A stretch of DNA of 64,000 nt, taken from contig JARHVA010008428.1 of the NCBI GenBank assembly GCA_037957365.1, positions 1-64,000 of the forward strand, read 5' to 3'. This DNA comes from Torreya grandis. Its lineage: Eukaryota; Streptophyta; Pinopsida; Cupressales; Taxaceae. Below the pieces are notes generated by a model. It was not told the DNA's origin, ran no database searches, and was given only the letters and a program-made list of their open reading frames with translations. A program made the translations under genes and the position numbers. The first letter of the stretch is position 1, and the number at the start of each line of letters is the position of its first letter. This document shows positions 44,501-59,000 of this stretch, in pieces.

Positions 44501-44925
44501 TATAAATTAATAGAGTGGGTGTCAAATGAGTGTTAGTTGATAATGGATCAGATTTGAACATATTTAATAGATCTTTTCTATGCCTTATTAATATACATTC
44601 TAAGGATTTAGATCATTTTGAAATGAACATATGAGGGTTTAATAATATTCCATGCAAAGTTTGGGGTCAAACCATACTAAACCTTACATTGGGACCTATA
44701 ACACTACCTAAAACATGTCAATTTATGCTTAATGATATTAATTATAATATATTTCTTTGGAGACCTTGGATTTGTGATATGCATGTAGTTTCATCAAATT
44801 TACATGAATTTTTAAAGCTTGGCTACAAAGGTCATATCTACACATGCCCTATGGCTAGAGAACCATTCAAATATTACTATCATACAAAACCTTCATATAA
44901 TTATATTCTTTGAATGGATATTTTC
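44501..44925 (+). pseudogene. Aspartic protease region of element C
   Basis: Near 44535-44570 the + strand reads VLVDNGSDLNIFNRSF, the retroviral-type protease active site (usual D-(N/S/T)-G-S/A). The open frame 44689-44913 (GPITLPKTC, then YNIFLWRPWICDMHVVSSNL) is the typical protease C-terminal part, where the consensus YNILLGRPWIH is still evident. A stop at 44911 ends it. Confidence 0.85.
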
Positions 44926-45269
44926 ATATCACCTCTCTAGTCTACTACAAACATTTCACATATAAATCCCTCAGACGCCTTTAGAGTACATGATAATAGA
45001 TTCACTTCTCTATTTTCATTAATATATTTCAAAAAAAAGGGTTTCATAGGATAGGGCATCATACAACATGAACATGGAATTCTTAATCCTATTGAGGTGT
45101 ATGATCAACAAAATAGGAAAGGACTTGGATATTAGGATAACACATCTAATTCCAAGTTTTCTCATAATGATTCTCATAATATAGTGTTTTGTCCACCCAT
45201 TACATAGGAAGATAATACAATAAATCATGTTTCTTAACTTTTAGTGATTTGCTCTGATCTTATAAATGA

Positions 45270-46340
45270 TAATGTTTCTCCAAAGTTGCCTACTTTTGAT
45301 GAATTTACAAACAATGAGGTTTTATTAGAATTCTTAGGGGAATATGAGGATCTCCCTTGCTTATATCATAAGAGCATGTTTCTTCATTTCAAAAATTCCC
45401 ATGCATAATTTGGTGATCACTTAGACACTTTAGATGATATTTCACCTAAGATAGATGGTACCATCCCTAAAACACCCTACACTATTGATCAATCTACATT
45501 ACTTAAAGAAGAGACAATTAAATTTTATTATGGCACATACTCTAATCCCTACTTCATATTATTGTTTTTTGATTTGTGTAAAGAATAAGATACACACATC
45601 AGACATATTTTAAAGGACTTCTATGTTTTTTTACTTGGCCTTATTTGGATATGCCTAGAATTGATCTTTCAATCATAATAAATAAGATTACACTCTATCT
45701 AGATGCAAAATTAGTTAAATAAAAAATTTAAAAAATGCATCCAAATGTATCTTTTTTAGTGAAACATGAGATATAATGGATCATTGATTTTGGTTTCATT
45801 TGAATATTTTCTCATCCCCAATGGGTTGCTAGCATTATCCTAGTTATTAAGTCTAACAATCAAATCTATGTTTTGATTCTAGAGACATAAAAGAAGTTTG
45901 TCTTAAGGATTTTTTTGCACTTCCCATAATTGATATGATAATAGACTCCATACCAGGATATAAAATTCTCACTTCATGGATGGTTTTGTTGGTTATAATC
46001 AAATCAATATCATTGAGGAAGACCAAGAAAAAATTCTCTTACCACACCATGGGGCACTTTATGATATATAGTCATGCCTTTAATATTAAATAATGTATGA
46101 GAAACATACCAATGAAATATGACACTTTTCCGTATGTTTAGAACAACATGATGCTAAACATAAGGAGTGATATATTTACTTCATCAATCATACACTTAAC
46201 GATTATGAATTAAATTATTTAGAAATAGAAAAACTATGTTTGGAACTTATATTCGCTACTCAAAAGCTCTGGTAATATATGATAAATAAAGATTCACAAG
46301 TTATTACAAAATTAGATCTTGTAAAGTTTCTTATGTCAAA
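45270..46340 (+). pseudogene. Reverse transcriptase region of element C
   Basis: Scattered RT motifs in several frames: IIDMI around 45930, FMDGFVGYNQINIIEEDQEK at 45978-46035, TPWGTLYDI at 46045-46075. The YVDD box is not readable. The order before RNase H and the similarity to B (MDNFLGYNQI, TPWGTFY) make the call secure although the gene is in ruins. Confidence 0.8.
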
Positions 46341-47130
46341 ACAACATCCCTTAGGTTGTACCACAAAATGGATAAACTAATCATAGAATTTAACCCAAAT
46401 ATTATGTTACAAATATAAGTAAAGGGCTAGATAATCAAATATTAATTAGTAATAACACCAATATTAGACATAAATCTTATCAATGATGATTTTCATGATG
46501 ACTGTATAATTTACAATAACACTTCAAACACATGGATAATGATTTTTAATAGCTATAGATGTGCATCTAGTGATAGAGTGAGAGTTATTTTCATCAACTA
46601 AAATGGACACACAATACCACTTACTTATTGACTCAATTTTTCATGTACAAATAGTATCATAAAATACAAAGCTCTTATCATTTGCCTTCAAGCAACTCAA
46701 ACTCTGTAAATAAACAATTATTAAGGTCTAAAGGGATTCAAAATTGGTTTTCAACTAGGTTACAAATGTCTATGAAACCAAAGAAGAACATCTCATTCCC
46801 TTTAAGAATATGGTTCAATGTCTATAGACTTAGTTTTGATACTTAGCTATTGAAAACATTCCCTATAAAGACAATCATCATGCTAATGCAATGGCCACTA
46901 CAACATCATTTATCCCTTTTGACATCAGTGATGAACATGATATCTACACTATGAAATGAGTACATTCACCATCAGTATCCCATGCCAACATCATAACTCT
47001 AACAATTTTAGCCACCACATGTAATATAGTAGCATTTAAATGGTTTTTTAATATATATAGTTTTCTACACAAATATATTACACTAGACATTTTCCCTAGG
47101 AATGATAAGTGAAATTTATGGAGAAACATA
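46341..47130 (+). pseudogene. RNase H-like region of element C
   Basis: Around 46530-46690 fragments such as WIMIFNSYRCASSDRVRVIF and CTNSIIKYKALIICLQA correspond to the plant-type additional RNase H (cf. CTNNMVEYEA in B). Frames are broken. A minus-strand 63-codon frame here is a shadow. Confidence 0.7.
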
Positions 47131-48240
47131 CTCATTTATGTCAGCATCGGTGGTGAGTTATTCAAACAATATTTTGAGGAAAACTTACTTCAATATTTGA
47201 CAACAAAGGAGGCTAAGTTGGCCATTAACCAAGTACATGACAATGAATGTGATGGTCACTTTAGTGGTAAAGTAATGTCACACAAATTACCTAAACAAGG
47301 ATATTATTGGCCAACCATGGAACAAGGATGTCAATAATATGCTAAACTATGTGAAAAATCTCAATGAAATGGAAACCTACACCATGTCCCTTCACAAAAG
47401 TTATAACAAATTACATTCACATGTATGTTCATAGTATAGGGATTTGATCTAATTGGTAAGAAAAATCAAGAATCTATCAGAGGTCACAAATTCATTATTA
47501 TAGCTACATAATATTTTACAAAGTGGGAGGAGGCCATTTCATTACAATCCAAAAAAGGAAAAGATATATGCTATTTTATCATGACCAACATTGTTTCCCA
47601 TTTTGCCCTCCCAATAGCCATCATTATAGCTAATGGAAATTCATTCAAGAACAAAACAATGAAGAAATTTTGTGTTGAATATAAGATCCAACATACACTA
47701 TTTATTCCATACTAGCCATGGGGTAATGACCAAGTAAAAGCTAAAAACAAGACAATTAACAATATGCTCAATAAAATGGTTACCAAATTTGGTGATGATT
47801 GACATAATTATCTCATCTATGCATTATAGTCCTACCACACCAATATTCACACACCAACATGAACTACTCCTTATTCACTAGTATATGGCATAGAAGCAGT
47901 TATCCCACTAGAATTAGAAATCCCATCCTTACAAGTACCATCAAACAACATATTACATATGATCAATATAGAGAAAGACATATCCAATAATTAGAATAGT
48001 TGGATCTCACACACATCTAAGCTATAAAACATCTATGAGTATACCATAAATGAATACAATGGGTCTATAATAGTCATGTTCACAATAGAGAATTTGAATT
48101 TAATGATCTTGTCCTCGAAGAGAATCTCATAAACATCAATGCCAAATAAGAAATAAAAGGCAATTTCAAACCAAATTGACTTGTGTCCTACTTAATAATA
48201 AAAATTCTGATCCCAAAGGTATACCATCTAGATTAAATTG
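47131..48240 (+). pseudogene. Integrase of element C
   Basis: His-His at 47229-47275 (NQVHDNECDGHFSGK), WPTMEQ, then the two-Cys segment YAKLCEKSQ near 47338-47364 complete the N-terminal zinc fold, with the first Cys lost. The catalytic core follows: FDLIGK (first Asp) at 47443, a decayed T-D-N-G box near 47628-47660 (ANGNSFKN, second Asp not readable), PWGNDQVKAKNKTINNML at 47716-47770. PYSLVYGIEAVIPLELEIPS ends it at 47863-47925. Many stops. Confidence 0.87.
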
Positions 48241-50790
48241 ATGGTAAGGTTATTAATAACACATTAAACATCATGCATCTATGGATATTATATACATAAA
48301 AAACACATATTACAGTTATATGTAGTTTCATTTTCATGATTATTTATACATAACTTATATAATCAAAAAATCCAAAAATAATATCATAGGTTAAAAATAT
48401 AAAAACATTTAAATATTTATTAAAACCACAAATTTTGATTCTTTGCATATCCATATTTACATTATTTATACTTTTCAGGTACTACATATGCTAGCTATCT
48501 TAGTATAGTCATTTTATCATACATAGATACTTCACTTGTTCTCTTTGAGTGTTCATAGATTCTTATAGGACTCATGCCCATAACACATATCCACATTTTT
48601 TTCTATCTACCCATAGGGGCACACACATAGATAAATAGATTTAACATTCATATTTTCTCCCATTTCCATCATCGTATATATAACTTCCACTTTACTAGGT
48701 TATATACTTATATGTTAGACTAATTCTTATGACTAATACTATTGTAGACCTAGTTTATGTACACGTTTACTCTTATATAGATTTGTACCATAGATTCATG
48801 CATACTTTCATTTCTATCTTTCCTAGTTTAGACTTGATTATGTCTCTTTAATTCTACATCTATTCAATGGAATTTAAATATCCCATTATTTTATAGCTCA
48901 ATGCCACTTCCTTTCATTATATGTATGCTTTAGACATGTGTCTATGTCATTGTGTGTGCCTTCTTGATTATGAATGTGGAAATTTAAACATGAACTTGTA
49001 TGTAATGCCTTCTCATATTTAGTGACATGTGCCAATGTACATTGTATTGTGGCCCTTTAGCCTACTTTACATGCCTCATGTGTGGTGTATGTATGTTTTC
49101 ATGTATGTGTCATGGCCATGAAAATTTTCTCTTACTTGTTACACTTTAACTCATTTTTTGATGTCATGAGTTTTCTAATGAATCTCCCCTTCCTCCATGG
49201 GCACCTTTATGTACATCATGCCCCATCTCCCTAGGTAGTTACTTAGAATATTCTTAGATTTTGCAGTTCATACACATGCTTACATTATCATATCTATCTT
49301 GATAACCTTGTGAATGATAGATCTAACATACATCATACAATACTAACTTATGATCAGATTATCTTAAATTTTGATGTCATGTATATACATTATATTGGTT
49401 TATTACACATATATCATATATGTTTTTATCCTAACACACACCATGCAGAACTTTTATTTTGAGGATAGTTATTACATAAGTAAAAAAATACCCTCAAAGG
49501 AGGGGGTATTAATAGGGTTTTTCATAGAGATTAGGTCATTTTAGTGCACTCAAATTATATTTTTTACCATATATACATATAATTATAGAGCTTAGAATTA
49601 GGAAAACATAGTGGAAATAGTTAGACATAGATTAGCTTCATTTTTTCATACAAAATGAATAGGACATTAGCGCTACATAGAGGACACTACTGAAGAGCAC
49701 TAATGTCAAAGGAACCATGATAATATCCACTATATTATAAATAAGAAGATATAAATTTGATAGAGTGACATAATAGTTATATTCTAGATTTACAAATTTT
49801 CATTCATAGGTTATCAGATTTGATCAGTTTTTGCCTAATTTTGCATAGAATTATACCAAGATTGCTTAGATTAAGGGAATAATGAATGGCATGATCAACC
49901 CCATTTTAATTTTATATATACACAAAAACATATTACTACAACTCAATCTAAATTAAATATGTACATATATTAGAATGGGGGTATGCGCATGGCACATTGT
50001 TTCTACATGATCAATTTTGCACTATCTCATCTAAAATGGAATGGAAAAATCCATGTCATTATCTATGTTATATACTTTAAACACCATTTTCACCTGATTT
50101 CACAATGGATCGATGATTTGTTTATCTATAGCATTTGGCATTTTTTTTAGTCCTTGAGATACATTCTTGTGTACTTGAGAGGCCCCTTGGCCATTTTAAA
50201 TATTAGAGTTTTCAATTAGCCCTAGAGCCATCCTACACAATTTTAGTTACATCACATAGTTTCAGTCATAGACTCATCTACTACACATGGGTAGGTAATG
50301 ATGAAATCATAACCTACTTGAGTTGTTGAGACACCTATGTAAGAGGGTTAGATAAGCCATCAATCTAATCTAAGTTATTCACAATGTATGATCTACTGAG
50401 TAGGGTTGGGAGAAAATGGTGTCAAAATCAATTTGATTTCTTGATCCATCCACACATGGGAATTGTGCAAGCTAGTAGCTCTGTCTAAGCTATTCATTAT
50501 TTGATCACTATCTACATAAATACATAAGATGTCACTAGTTATTTTCATTGGTTCATTTACATCATGAGGTGTATTCATTCCTTTCCTCTCTCTCATCTCT
50601 TTACTCAGTTTTGTCTTTGATTTTGATATTATTTAAGGAATGATTCGTCTATGTTTCATTTTTAGGATATGCAATGAAACACACTTTACATATTCAGATC
50701 AATATTCTTGGACTTCACATCATATGTAACTATAAATACACTTCTTTTTCCTTTATCTTAGTCATTTCACTTTGTTGCATTTATAGAATA
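48241..50790 (+). other. 3' untranslated region of element C
   Basis: About 2.5 kb of AT-rich sequence with no frame or clear tandem repeat. Inferred to belong to C from its place between integrase and the polypurine tract. GGACATTAGCGCTACAT and GAGGACACTACTGAAGAGCA near 49660-49710 resemble the CACTAGCAC words in the C LTR. Confidence 0.6.
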
Positions 50791-50803
50791 AAGGTGGGGG
50801 GAA
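50791..50803 (+). promoter_or_regulatory. Polypurine tract of element C
   Basis: AAGGTGGGGGGAA directly before TGTAGTCATG of the 3' LTR. Confidence 0.8.
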
Positions 50804-52008
50804 TGTAGTCATGTAAAATGCCACTTGAGTGCAATGGGTGTCACTTGAGACATCCATATCTAGCTTAGTCCTAGACCCATATTAAGGCCTCTTTTTACCC
50901 TTATCAAACTTTTCTCTAGGTTTTACACATCCCGAAATCAATCCCAAACTTTCCCTTAGGGATCTTAGCCTTTAGTGCCTCATGTTCTGCCACCGAGACA
51001 CTAGCACAATTATTTGAACACTAGTGCACTGTGTTGGTGACCAAAGTACAATTCTATTGTCCCTTTCTTGATTTAAATCCAAATGGATATATTTTTGATT
51101 CTTAAGACACCTAGAGTTATCCTAGACCTATTTCACACTCCTAAAAAGAACTAAATTAATATATATACTTGATATTTATCCCTTTATCCACTAGATGGGA
51201 ATTAGATGAAAAATAAACAAACAAGTTTAGAACAAGTTATGAAAAATCAAGTTTATTGATCCATATTATACCCTAATTATACATTTATTCATCTATAGCC
51301 ACCCTAATCTCATAATATAAAGATTTACAGTCTCAAGCCTCATTCAAAGAACTTAAGTTGACACTCATACGGAAATTCATTTACAATTGCAATGCCACTT
51401 AGATTGGGATAAATACATCAAGCTTGATCCCATTTCAAGGTATTATTATGTAGGAAAATCTCATCATATAGGGGTGTTAAGGACATCTAGCTTACCTAGC
51501 TAACATCACACTTTTGCTACTTGTGTCATTCAAATAACCTATTAACATGGTTATCTAAGTTTTACTCACAAATTAATCCAAAATAGGTCCCAAAAAGAAA
51601 AGAAGGTTTCATCTATATAGGAATAGGCCTATCAGACTCTGACATAGCTACTCCTAAAATTTCACATTAGTCCCTACATAAAGACACTATCACTGAAAGT
51701 AAGACACTATCAAATTTCACTACTATCTAAGGTATCCAGCTATTATCCAGGAGGGTTTATAACACTTGGATCCTATTCATGACATCTAGATCAAATTCTA
51801 TGACAATTTTTAGCCTCTAGATCATCTACATTAGTCAATTTAAAACCAATTATTTATTTATGTCATTCATTGTTATTTTTTGAAATATCAGATTAAGTCA
51901 ATTCTTACACAAATTCGTGGTTGTACTTATTGAATTTTTATACCTTAATTTATTATACTTAGACATTTTAAAAACCTAGGATTTACATTTAATAACCCTT
52001 TTGAATTT

Positions 52009-52012
<4 letters not shown>
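50804..52012 (+). repeat. 3' LTR of element C, alignable part
   Basis: Starts TGTAGTCATGTAAAATGCC and is collinear with 13502-14642. Alignment is lost where a (TA)n tract begins, so the true end may be some hundreds of bases further. Divergence between the two copies is the highest of all pairs in the window. Confidence 0.78.

Positions 52013-52074
<62 letters not shown>
52013..52074. repeat. (TA)n microsatellite, about 31 units
   Basis: Uninterrupted TA dinucleotides. The corresponding place in the 13.5-kb copy of the C LTR (AATTTAAATCATTTATG) has no such tract, so it expanded after insertion. Confidence 0.97.
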
Positions 52075-52076
<2 letters not shown>

Positions 52077-52948
52077 GTCAACCCTCATTCATTTCTCAGC
52101 TTAAAATATATGGAAATCACATGTAACTCACAAGGAAATTTACTAAGAAACACTCAATCAAGCATTCAAGTGAGAAAAAATTCCCAATTTATCCTTAATA
52201 ACATATCAATCATAGAAGTAGTATTTCCATAGATTTAATAACCATCATGATAAAACAATGTGACTATGATAAAACAATAGTTATACCTTTTTTGGTGGTG
52301 CTAACTGTGAAGGTAAGAGGATTATGCACATGGTAAATGTTAGTTTAATAATGGTAAAATTATTACCTTATGCAGAAAATGAAATTACATATGCATTAAG
52401 GTGTTTTATGAATATCACTTAATGATCTTATGAATTTCTTGGTAAGCTAAGTATGTTGGCTTAAATAAATGATCTAGTATTCTTATGATTACAATCCTTA
52501 ACTATTAGGATAATAGATTTTGTGGGTGCAATAAGTGTGAAAGAATAGTAAAAGGGCCTATGAAGTAAAAAGACTACACTAGGAATGATTTTATCACTAA
52601 ACAATTTGATGTAGCCTTTCCTAAACCCATGCTAAGTATTTTTTTTCCTAGTCCACCACCTTTAGACATAATATTTGATTAGGCAACCAACCTTTATTCC
52701 TGGTTGGTGAAATTTTTTGTCACCTAACTTAAATATCTTGAAACCAACATCTATAATGTCTTGTGGAAAATTAATAGGTCTTCCTTTGATTGGATTAGTA
52801 CTAGGATCAAGTGGGACATGAGGCAAGGGATTCTTGTAATAAACCATAGGAGCATATAAAGTTTCCATGCACCTTAATGCAACATGGAAAAGAATGCCCA
52901 TTAATTAGGTATGGGTTTGTAAGTAGATGGTGGTTGGATATTACTCAA

Positions 52949-52951
<3 letters not shown>
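52075..52951. other. Unassigned sequence with a minus-strand open frame
   Basis: Possibly the end of the C LTR, then unique-looking DNA. The minus-strand frame 52901-52662 (79 codons; contains PHVPLDPSTNPIKGRPINFP and DVGFKIFKLGDKKFHQPGIK) has a more protein-like composition than most of its surroundings, but I do not recognise the family and its neighbours in frame hold stops. Confidence 0.4.

Positions 52952-53035
<84 letters not shown>
52952..53035. repeat. (TA)n microsatellite, about 41 units
   Basis: Second pure TA tract, 0.9 kb after the first. The frame translating it as Tyr-Ile repeats is meaningless. Confidence 0.97.
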
Positions 53036-53039
<4 letters not shown>

Positions 53040-56000
53040 TAAAGCTCCCTTATTTCAATTTATTTTTTCCAATTTGAAAAATAAGTTATACATAGCATAA
53101 GAGAAGGATAAGAAATAGATAAGAACCACGAGTTAGGTGAGATGAGTATGGACAATTGAAGGATATCATGTAGGTGGTCTAGAGGTTGATAGGTGGGTTT
53201 CCTAATAACTTATGTTTCTTATTCTCATTGTGAATTAAATTATTATATTCTCTATTGTTTCTTTTTTTTTAGGATAATAAGACCACTTGGTTTATTCTAT
53301 CTATTAAATAGTTTTCCCATGGTTGTGTTTTGGCCACCCTATAGTGCTTGCTCATTTGAGGACCTTGGAGAGGTTGTATTCCTCATTACTTATATTATAT
53401 GTTTTAGCTTATCATTTTAAGTGTATTGATTTTGTTTTGACATAATGTAATGGTTGTCTATGAAGAACATGTTCATGATGGTAGGTTTCTTGAACCTCCC
53501 ATGACCATTGATATGAAGCAATAAAGTGAAACATCCTTTTGCTACACCAATATTTAGGTAGGCCTTATTATGTTATAATTAATTATTTTCTTGGCTTATA
53601 TTTATGAATTATTAGCTTTAATTTTATGATAACTTGAATTCTTGGTTTCTTTCTATTTGGGATTGGAATTTTTTTAGGTAAGAACTAGGAATAAGACTAT
53701 ACGTGTTGCATGGTCATTCTATTATGTTACTATTACTTTTCTTAGATATCCACCCTTACCATTAACAAGTGATATAAACATGCTCATAGATAGGATTCTT
53801 GATCTTGAGGTTTATATATTAGTATCTTAATGATGAAAAAAGGTTGAATGGTGATCCTTTCTTCTAATGGCTAGTAGACACTTAGGAGAGAACAAACAAC
53901 ACCAATGAAGACTGACTAGACTTCCATTATTTAATCAAGCCTAAAAATGTGATTATTTATTATGTGAATAAATGGATGGAATTTGATGTAATTTTAATGC
54001 TTTAATAGACAACCTAATGGTAATATTCTTATAAAATAGATAGATTGGATAATATTTCAACTATGGATTAAAACATATATTTTTTATTTATTGAAACCTC
54101 AGTGTTCAAATGAAAAGTAACTAATTATGAGTTATTAATTTATAGGATCTTTGGAAGAGGCTTATATGTATAAAAATTATTTAGCCTTCGAGGCACTTCC
54201 AAATAATTTGAAATAATTATTTCCTTTCTTAAATATTTGTCATGAGTGGCTAGTATTTTAATCATTGTGCATCTATTTATATCTGCTTGAGAAGAGTAAA
54301 TAGAATTAAACTTATCTAATAATGAGTGGGACAAAGATAAAACTCCATGAGATTGTAATTGTGAATAACTATATAGCTTGTTTAAATTAACTAATCATTG
54401 ATGTTTCTAGTATATTTATGCCATACATGAATAAAGGATATTTTTTCTTGTGTTGAACCCTTTTTATAAAAAGAGTCTTAAACTAGTTAGGAGTGTTATA
54501 TTTAGACCCTTGATAAGGATTAATTATGTAAAAAAATTAAATCCCTTTGGTTTATGGATTTTCAAATAAAATATAGTGATTTATTTGATTATATCTATAT
54601 TGAGAAAAGTTCTTGATTATGCCTGTCTCTCATAATTATTATGGTTATTTTATGTGGATTGAGCTAGTGAAAGAATGATTAGACATATTTATGAGATATT
54701 ATTGGTTATTGGGAATAGCAATATAGTTATCTAATTTAATATTTATTGCACTATTATAGATAGAAAGGATGTTTTATGAATGTTCCCCTTTGGATTTAAT
54801 AGACAAGTTATGTTTCCTATAATAAACCCTACCTATGACGAGATAAATTAATTTTATGGAAGAGTTTTATAAAGTCTAGTTATAATATAATGATATTAGA
54901 GAGGATGTAACCTTATATTTGTTCAATGGTCATACACATTAATGGAATTCATAGTCAGTGTCATAGACTAATTATAGGAGTGAGTCTTTGAGTCATTATT
55001 GGATGCACAATCTGCTAAAGACCAGATCAAACATTTTATTTTAGTAATCCATTCCTTTAGAGATGTTAGATTGAGAATAACCACCTTGGATTCCTTTAAT
55101 AAATAAACTAAAATAATGAATTTATTGGTTTAAAATAATGATATTTACTCAAATGAAGCTCTGGCTTCTTTCTAGAGTTGATAGCAATAATGTAGGCATG
55201 TATATTTTACCTTGTTGTGTTTTTAGTTATAGAGCCATCTACGTGTTTTAATTTGGATCATGCCCTATCCAATTACTAAAATAGTGATGGATACTTAGCT
55301 TAGTCATTTTACTTATCAAATAATTTGATGTCTTACCTAAGTAGCTTTAACTTTGAGTTTCTTTTAGCTTTTGTCTTGGTTAAATATTGGGCTTTTTGAA
55401 AGTTGGCTAGATGATGCCACATGGTATAATCCTGGTAGCTTAAGGGATTAGTTGGAATTCAAAGCCTCCATATCCTTGAATTTTCATGTAACTAAAAAGT
55501 GGAAGTGTCTAGGAATATATAAGCTTGGAGGGAATAAAGTCATTGGGGTTAATACCCCAACGCCTACACATTCTATGTAAACCATGGATCTTAAAGCTAG
55601 AAGCATGGAAGTTGGGAAGGGTTAAACCATTGGGGAAAATACCTCAATGATTCCATGTTGCATAAAATTTAGCTGGTCAATATCCTAAAGGGTTATGCCA
55701 TGAGTTTGGGGAAATTTATTTTTAGATTTATCATAGTTGTTTGGCAAAATTCCCTTGAGCAGTGCCTTGCCTTATAGGATTTTTAATTATAACTTTCTAT
55801 AGCCTTTTACCTTAGTTAAATTATTGATTTGGATTTTTTTTTTGATCTTTCCTTAGTCAATTTTGTGACATTTTGGTGAGTGGATAGAAGGAACCCACAT
55901 GTCACTATCATAAAAACTATAGAGTGACATTAGCATCATTGATTATATGGTTTATGTCAAGATAACAAGATAGCAACATATTACCACATGACACAATCAT

Positions 56001-59000
56001 TTTACTTCATAGTCCTAAAATGACCATACTCAATGCACATCCTCTAAGAAAGAGGGATTGTAAGATGATGAATCATATCATCATCTTGGTGACTTGCTAT
56101 CCTAGAGATATATGTGTAGTTTATAAATCCTTTGGTCAAGTGGGCTCATTGGATGCCACCACATGGCATCATCCTAGAGACCCACTATCCTAGAGATGTT
56201 TTTACTTAATGTGAAACTTGTGATCAATCAAGTGAGTAGGATACATTCACATGGTAAAATACCACTACTCTATAATGTTTGAAGCATCTATATTGACATT
56301 GAATATTATGAACCAATGGGATAACAAAATGTATCTATATGGCATAGTTACACTACTCTATAAGACCAAGGAAGCCAAGCTAGCCTTGTAGAGTGGTAGG
56401 ATAATGAGCAATGAATTAGTGCTATGTGAAGCTTTTTGAAAATTGGTGTAGTGAAAGTGATAGGTGGAAAGAATGGTTGAAGATTAGAAAAAGAATTTGG
56501 CATGACCAAGGAACTCACCAAAGATAACATGTGTAGTCTAAATTCATAAGTTGTGGCCAAGGTAAATTTTGATGACCATCTCAACATCATTTTGATCATT
56601 ATCATTCAGCATATGTTCAAGGAGAAATATAAAGTGCTAGTCTAAATGGATTAGTATTATGAGTTTTTGAGTTAATGGCTTACGCCTATATGAGCCTTTT
56701 GGTAGTTACAACATCATTATTGTGAATGGATTATATTATAATCTATATCCATGTTTATAGGTGTTTTGTTGGTAATGGTTATGTCACACCTATATTTTGA
56801 GACAAAATGGGCATGAAATTTTTGAATCAAAGCCCAAGTTTAACTCTGGGAGCTCTAAGGATGATTTTCATGAGTTCATCACCTTTTTAAATATATATGA
56901 ATTATGATTTATGTAAATTAAATGTTGTTCATATTGATTTCTTACTTATTAAAATCCAAATTATGTAAACAAGATGTCACAAAAGGAAGAATTCAAGGTG
57001 TAGTGAATGGTGGTCACCAAGATCCCCAAGTAATGAAACCAATTGAAATCTATGTTCAAATTATTAAGACATTACAGTAAGTGATGGATGTGAGAGGATA
57101 TGTTTCCCCAAGTTTTTATGTTGTAAAAATGGGCCTCTTCACCCCATAAAGGGCATGAGCAGGCTAGGTAATCTTGAGTGTCTCATCATCAAAAGAGGAG
57201 TAATATCTACCTTAAATAGTATCATAATAGGTAACATACTCAAACATGAGCTAGGGTTGGATCTTCTCTATGTATATATTTTAGCTACGATGTTATTGGT
57301 CAATACTCACAAAATTTCCCCTAGGTCCCTTGATCTAGGGTAATAAAGCCCTGATAGGGGTTGGATACATGTACCAAATTTTGTTATAATCCTTATTATA
57401 CTTATTTTTATTATTTTTTCAAAACATGAAATATTGATGGTGTGTTTTATATTTGAAATCACAATAGATCTTATTATTAGAATCCCCTAGTAATTGATAT
57501 ATGTATGTGTATGTGTATGTTTATTTTTTTTGCCTATTATAATGCCTAACTAGATAAATGCACTTCTATTATGGGTTACCATGTTAATAGTGGACTGTAA
57601 TTCTAAAAGAAGTTGGCTTATAATCCCTAAACTAATTCATAGATGTTATTATATGAACTTATCATTATAAAAAGGCTTTATGACCTCTTTTATAAAATTG
57701 TGAATTCCTTACATATGTTGATAATGTATGAATTGATTATGGGAACATTATATAATTTTATTCTTGTTATGAGAGTATTGGATCCATTTGAAGTATCATA
57801 GAGTAGCAAAGTTATAATATTAAGGTTGTGCCATGTTCTATTAATAAATCTAATATTGCTTATGCTAACTTCTTGAGTGGTAATATTGCATCTTTTTTAT
57901 GAAATGAGATGAATCTCTAAGGAACTAAATAGAGTAGGTATGTATCTGCATAATTATTCTTTCATGAAAAAAACATCTTATATTTGAATAGATTTAGGAT
58001 GTTAATTTCCTTATGGTGCATTTATGATAATAGACTGACTTATGATGCTATTTATGGGTATATGTCAAATGCTAATGAGTGTGTCTTCCTAAGTGTGAAA
58101 ATTTGAGAATGAATTGAAGAAACCTTAAACATTATTGGTATTATGATGATAAATCAATCAATAGATAAGTTTACATATATTATAATGCTAATTGGCTGAA
58201 TGAAAGCCTAATAGAGCTAATAATTATGATTTACCATGAATCTTTGTGGCAGTAACCTTGAATTAATATTTTTTATATTTCTAACTTCTTTAATGATGAT
58301 AACTTGGGGACTTTGATAGCCTAAGATGATAGTGACCTTGGGTGCTTGTATAACACTATGTGTTAGTAAGAATAAGGAGGTGACCATGGAAATGATCTTA
58401 TCTTGAAATGATATCCTTACAACTCTCTTACCATAAAAATTACATCTTCACATATAAGTGGGACCTGATTGTAGGTGACATTATATCTAAATTCTCATGT
58501 TAAAGAAGGTAAGGCTTGATTTTATTTCCAAATCACACTTTGGTGGGTGGTGATTACAGACTAGTTATAAGTATGTCCTCTAAAGAGGCACAAGTTACCA
58601 ATTATTGATTCTATAATTTTGTGTAGTGTCAGTGTTATAGTTTCCTCTTACATGTTATTCTTGAATTTGATAGTATAATTTTGTATAGTGGTAGTGGTGT
58701 ATTAACCTTCTAGATGTTATTACTCATAATCAAACAACAATAAATTTGGCATGATAAGTTGGTAACTGGCTCCATATGAATTTTTTTTTAGTAATGGATA
58801 GTGGAACATATCCCCTATGTTGGTGATGTAATTTGATTATTTTGATGGCTAGTGGATCACTAAAACCGTCTTACTTTATTCATTCTCCCCCTAAGTGGTT
58901 TGTAGATCCATATAATGATCGTATTGTGATTTGATTTTTTCTAAATGTGCTTGTTGAATTATTTTAAGTTGTTTAAGTCCTTTTTAAAATTTATTGGAAA

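Larger units (their letters stand above)
13502..52074 (+). mobile_element. Element C: old Ty3/Gypsy retrotransposon hosting B (with A) and D
   Basis: A block at 13502-14642 is collinear with 50804-52012. The right copy sits directly after a polypurine tract and after Gypsy protease, RT, RNase H and integrase remnants on the same strand. The simplest reading is one + strand element whose 5' LTR is at 13.5 kb and whose interior was split by B at 14957 and by D at 38733. Almost no sequence remains between its 5' LTR and protease, so gag appears deleted. The right boundary is uncertain because the LTR alignment is lost at a (TA)n tract. An alternative is that the left block is an independent solo LTR of the same family. 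Confidence 0.68.

Noticed and set aside
52877..53077. Tyr-Ile repeat protein
   Set aside because: Pure (TA)n translation.
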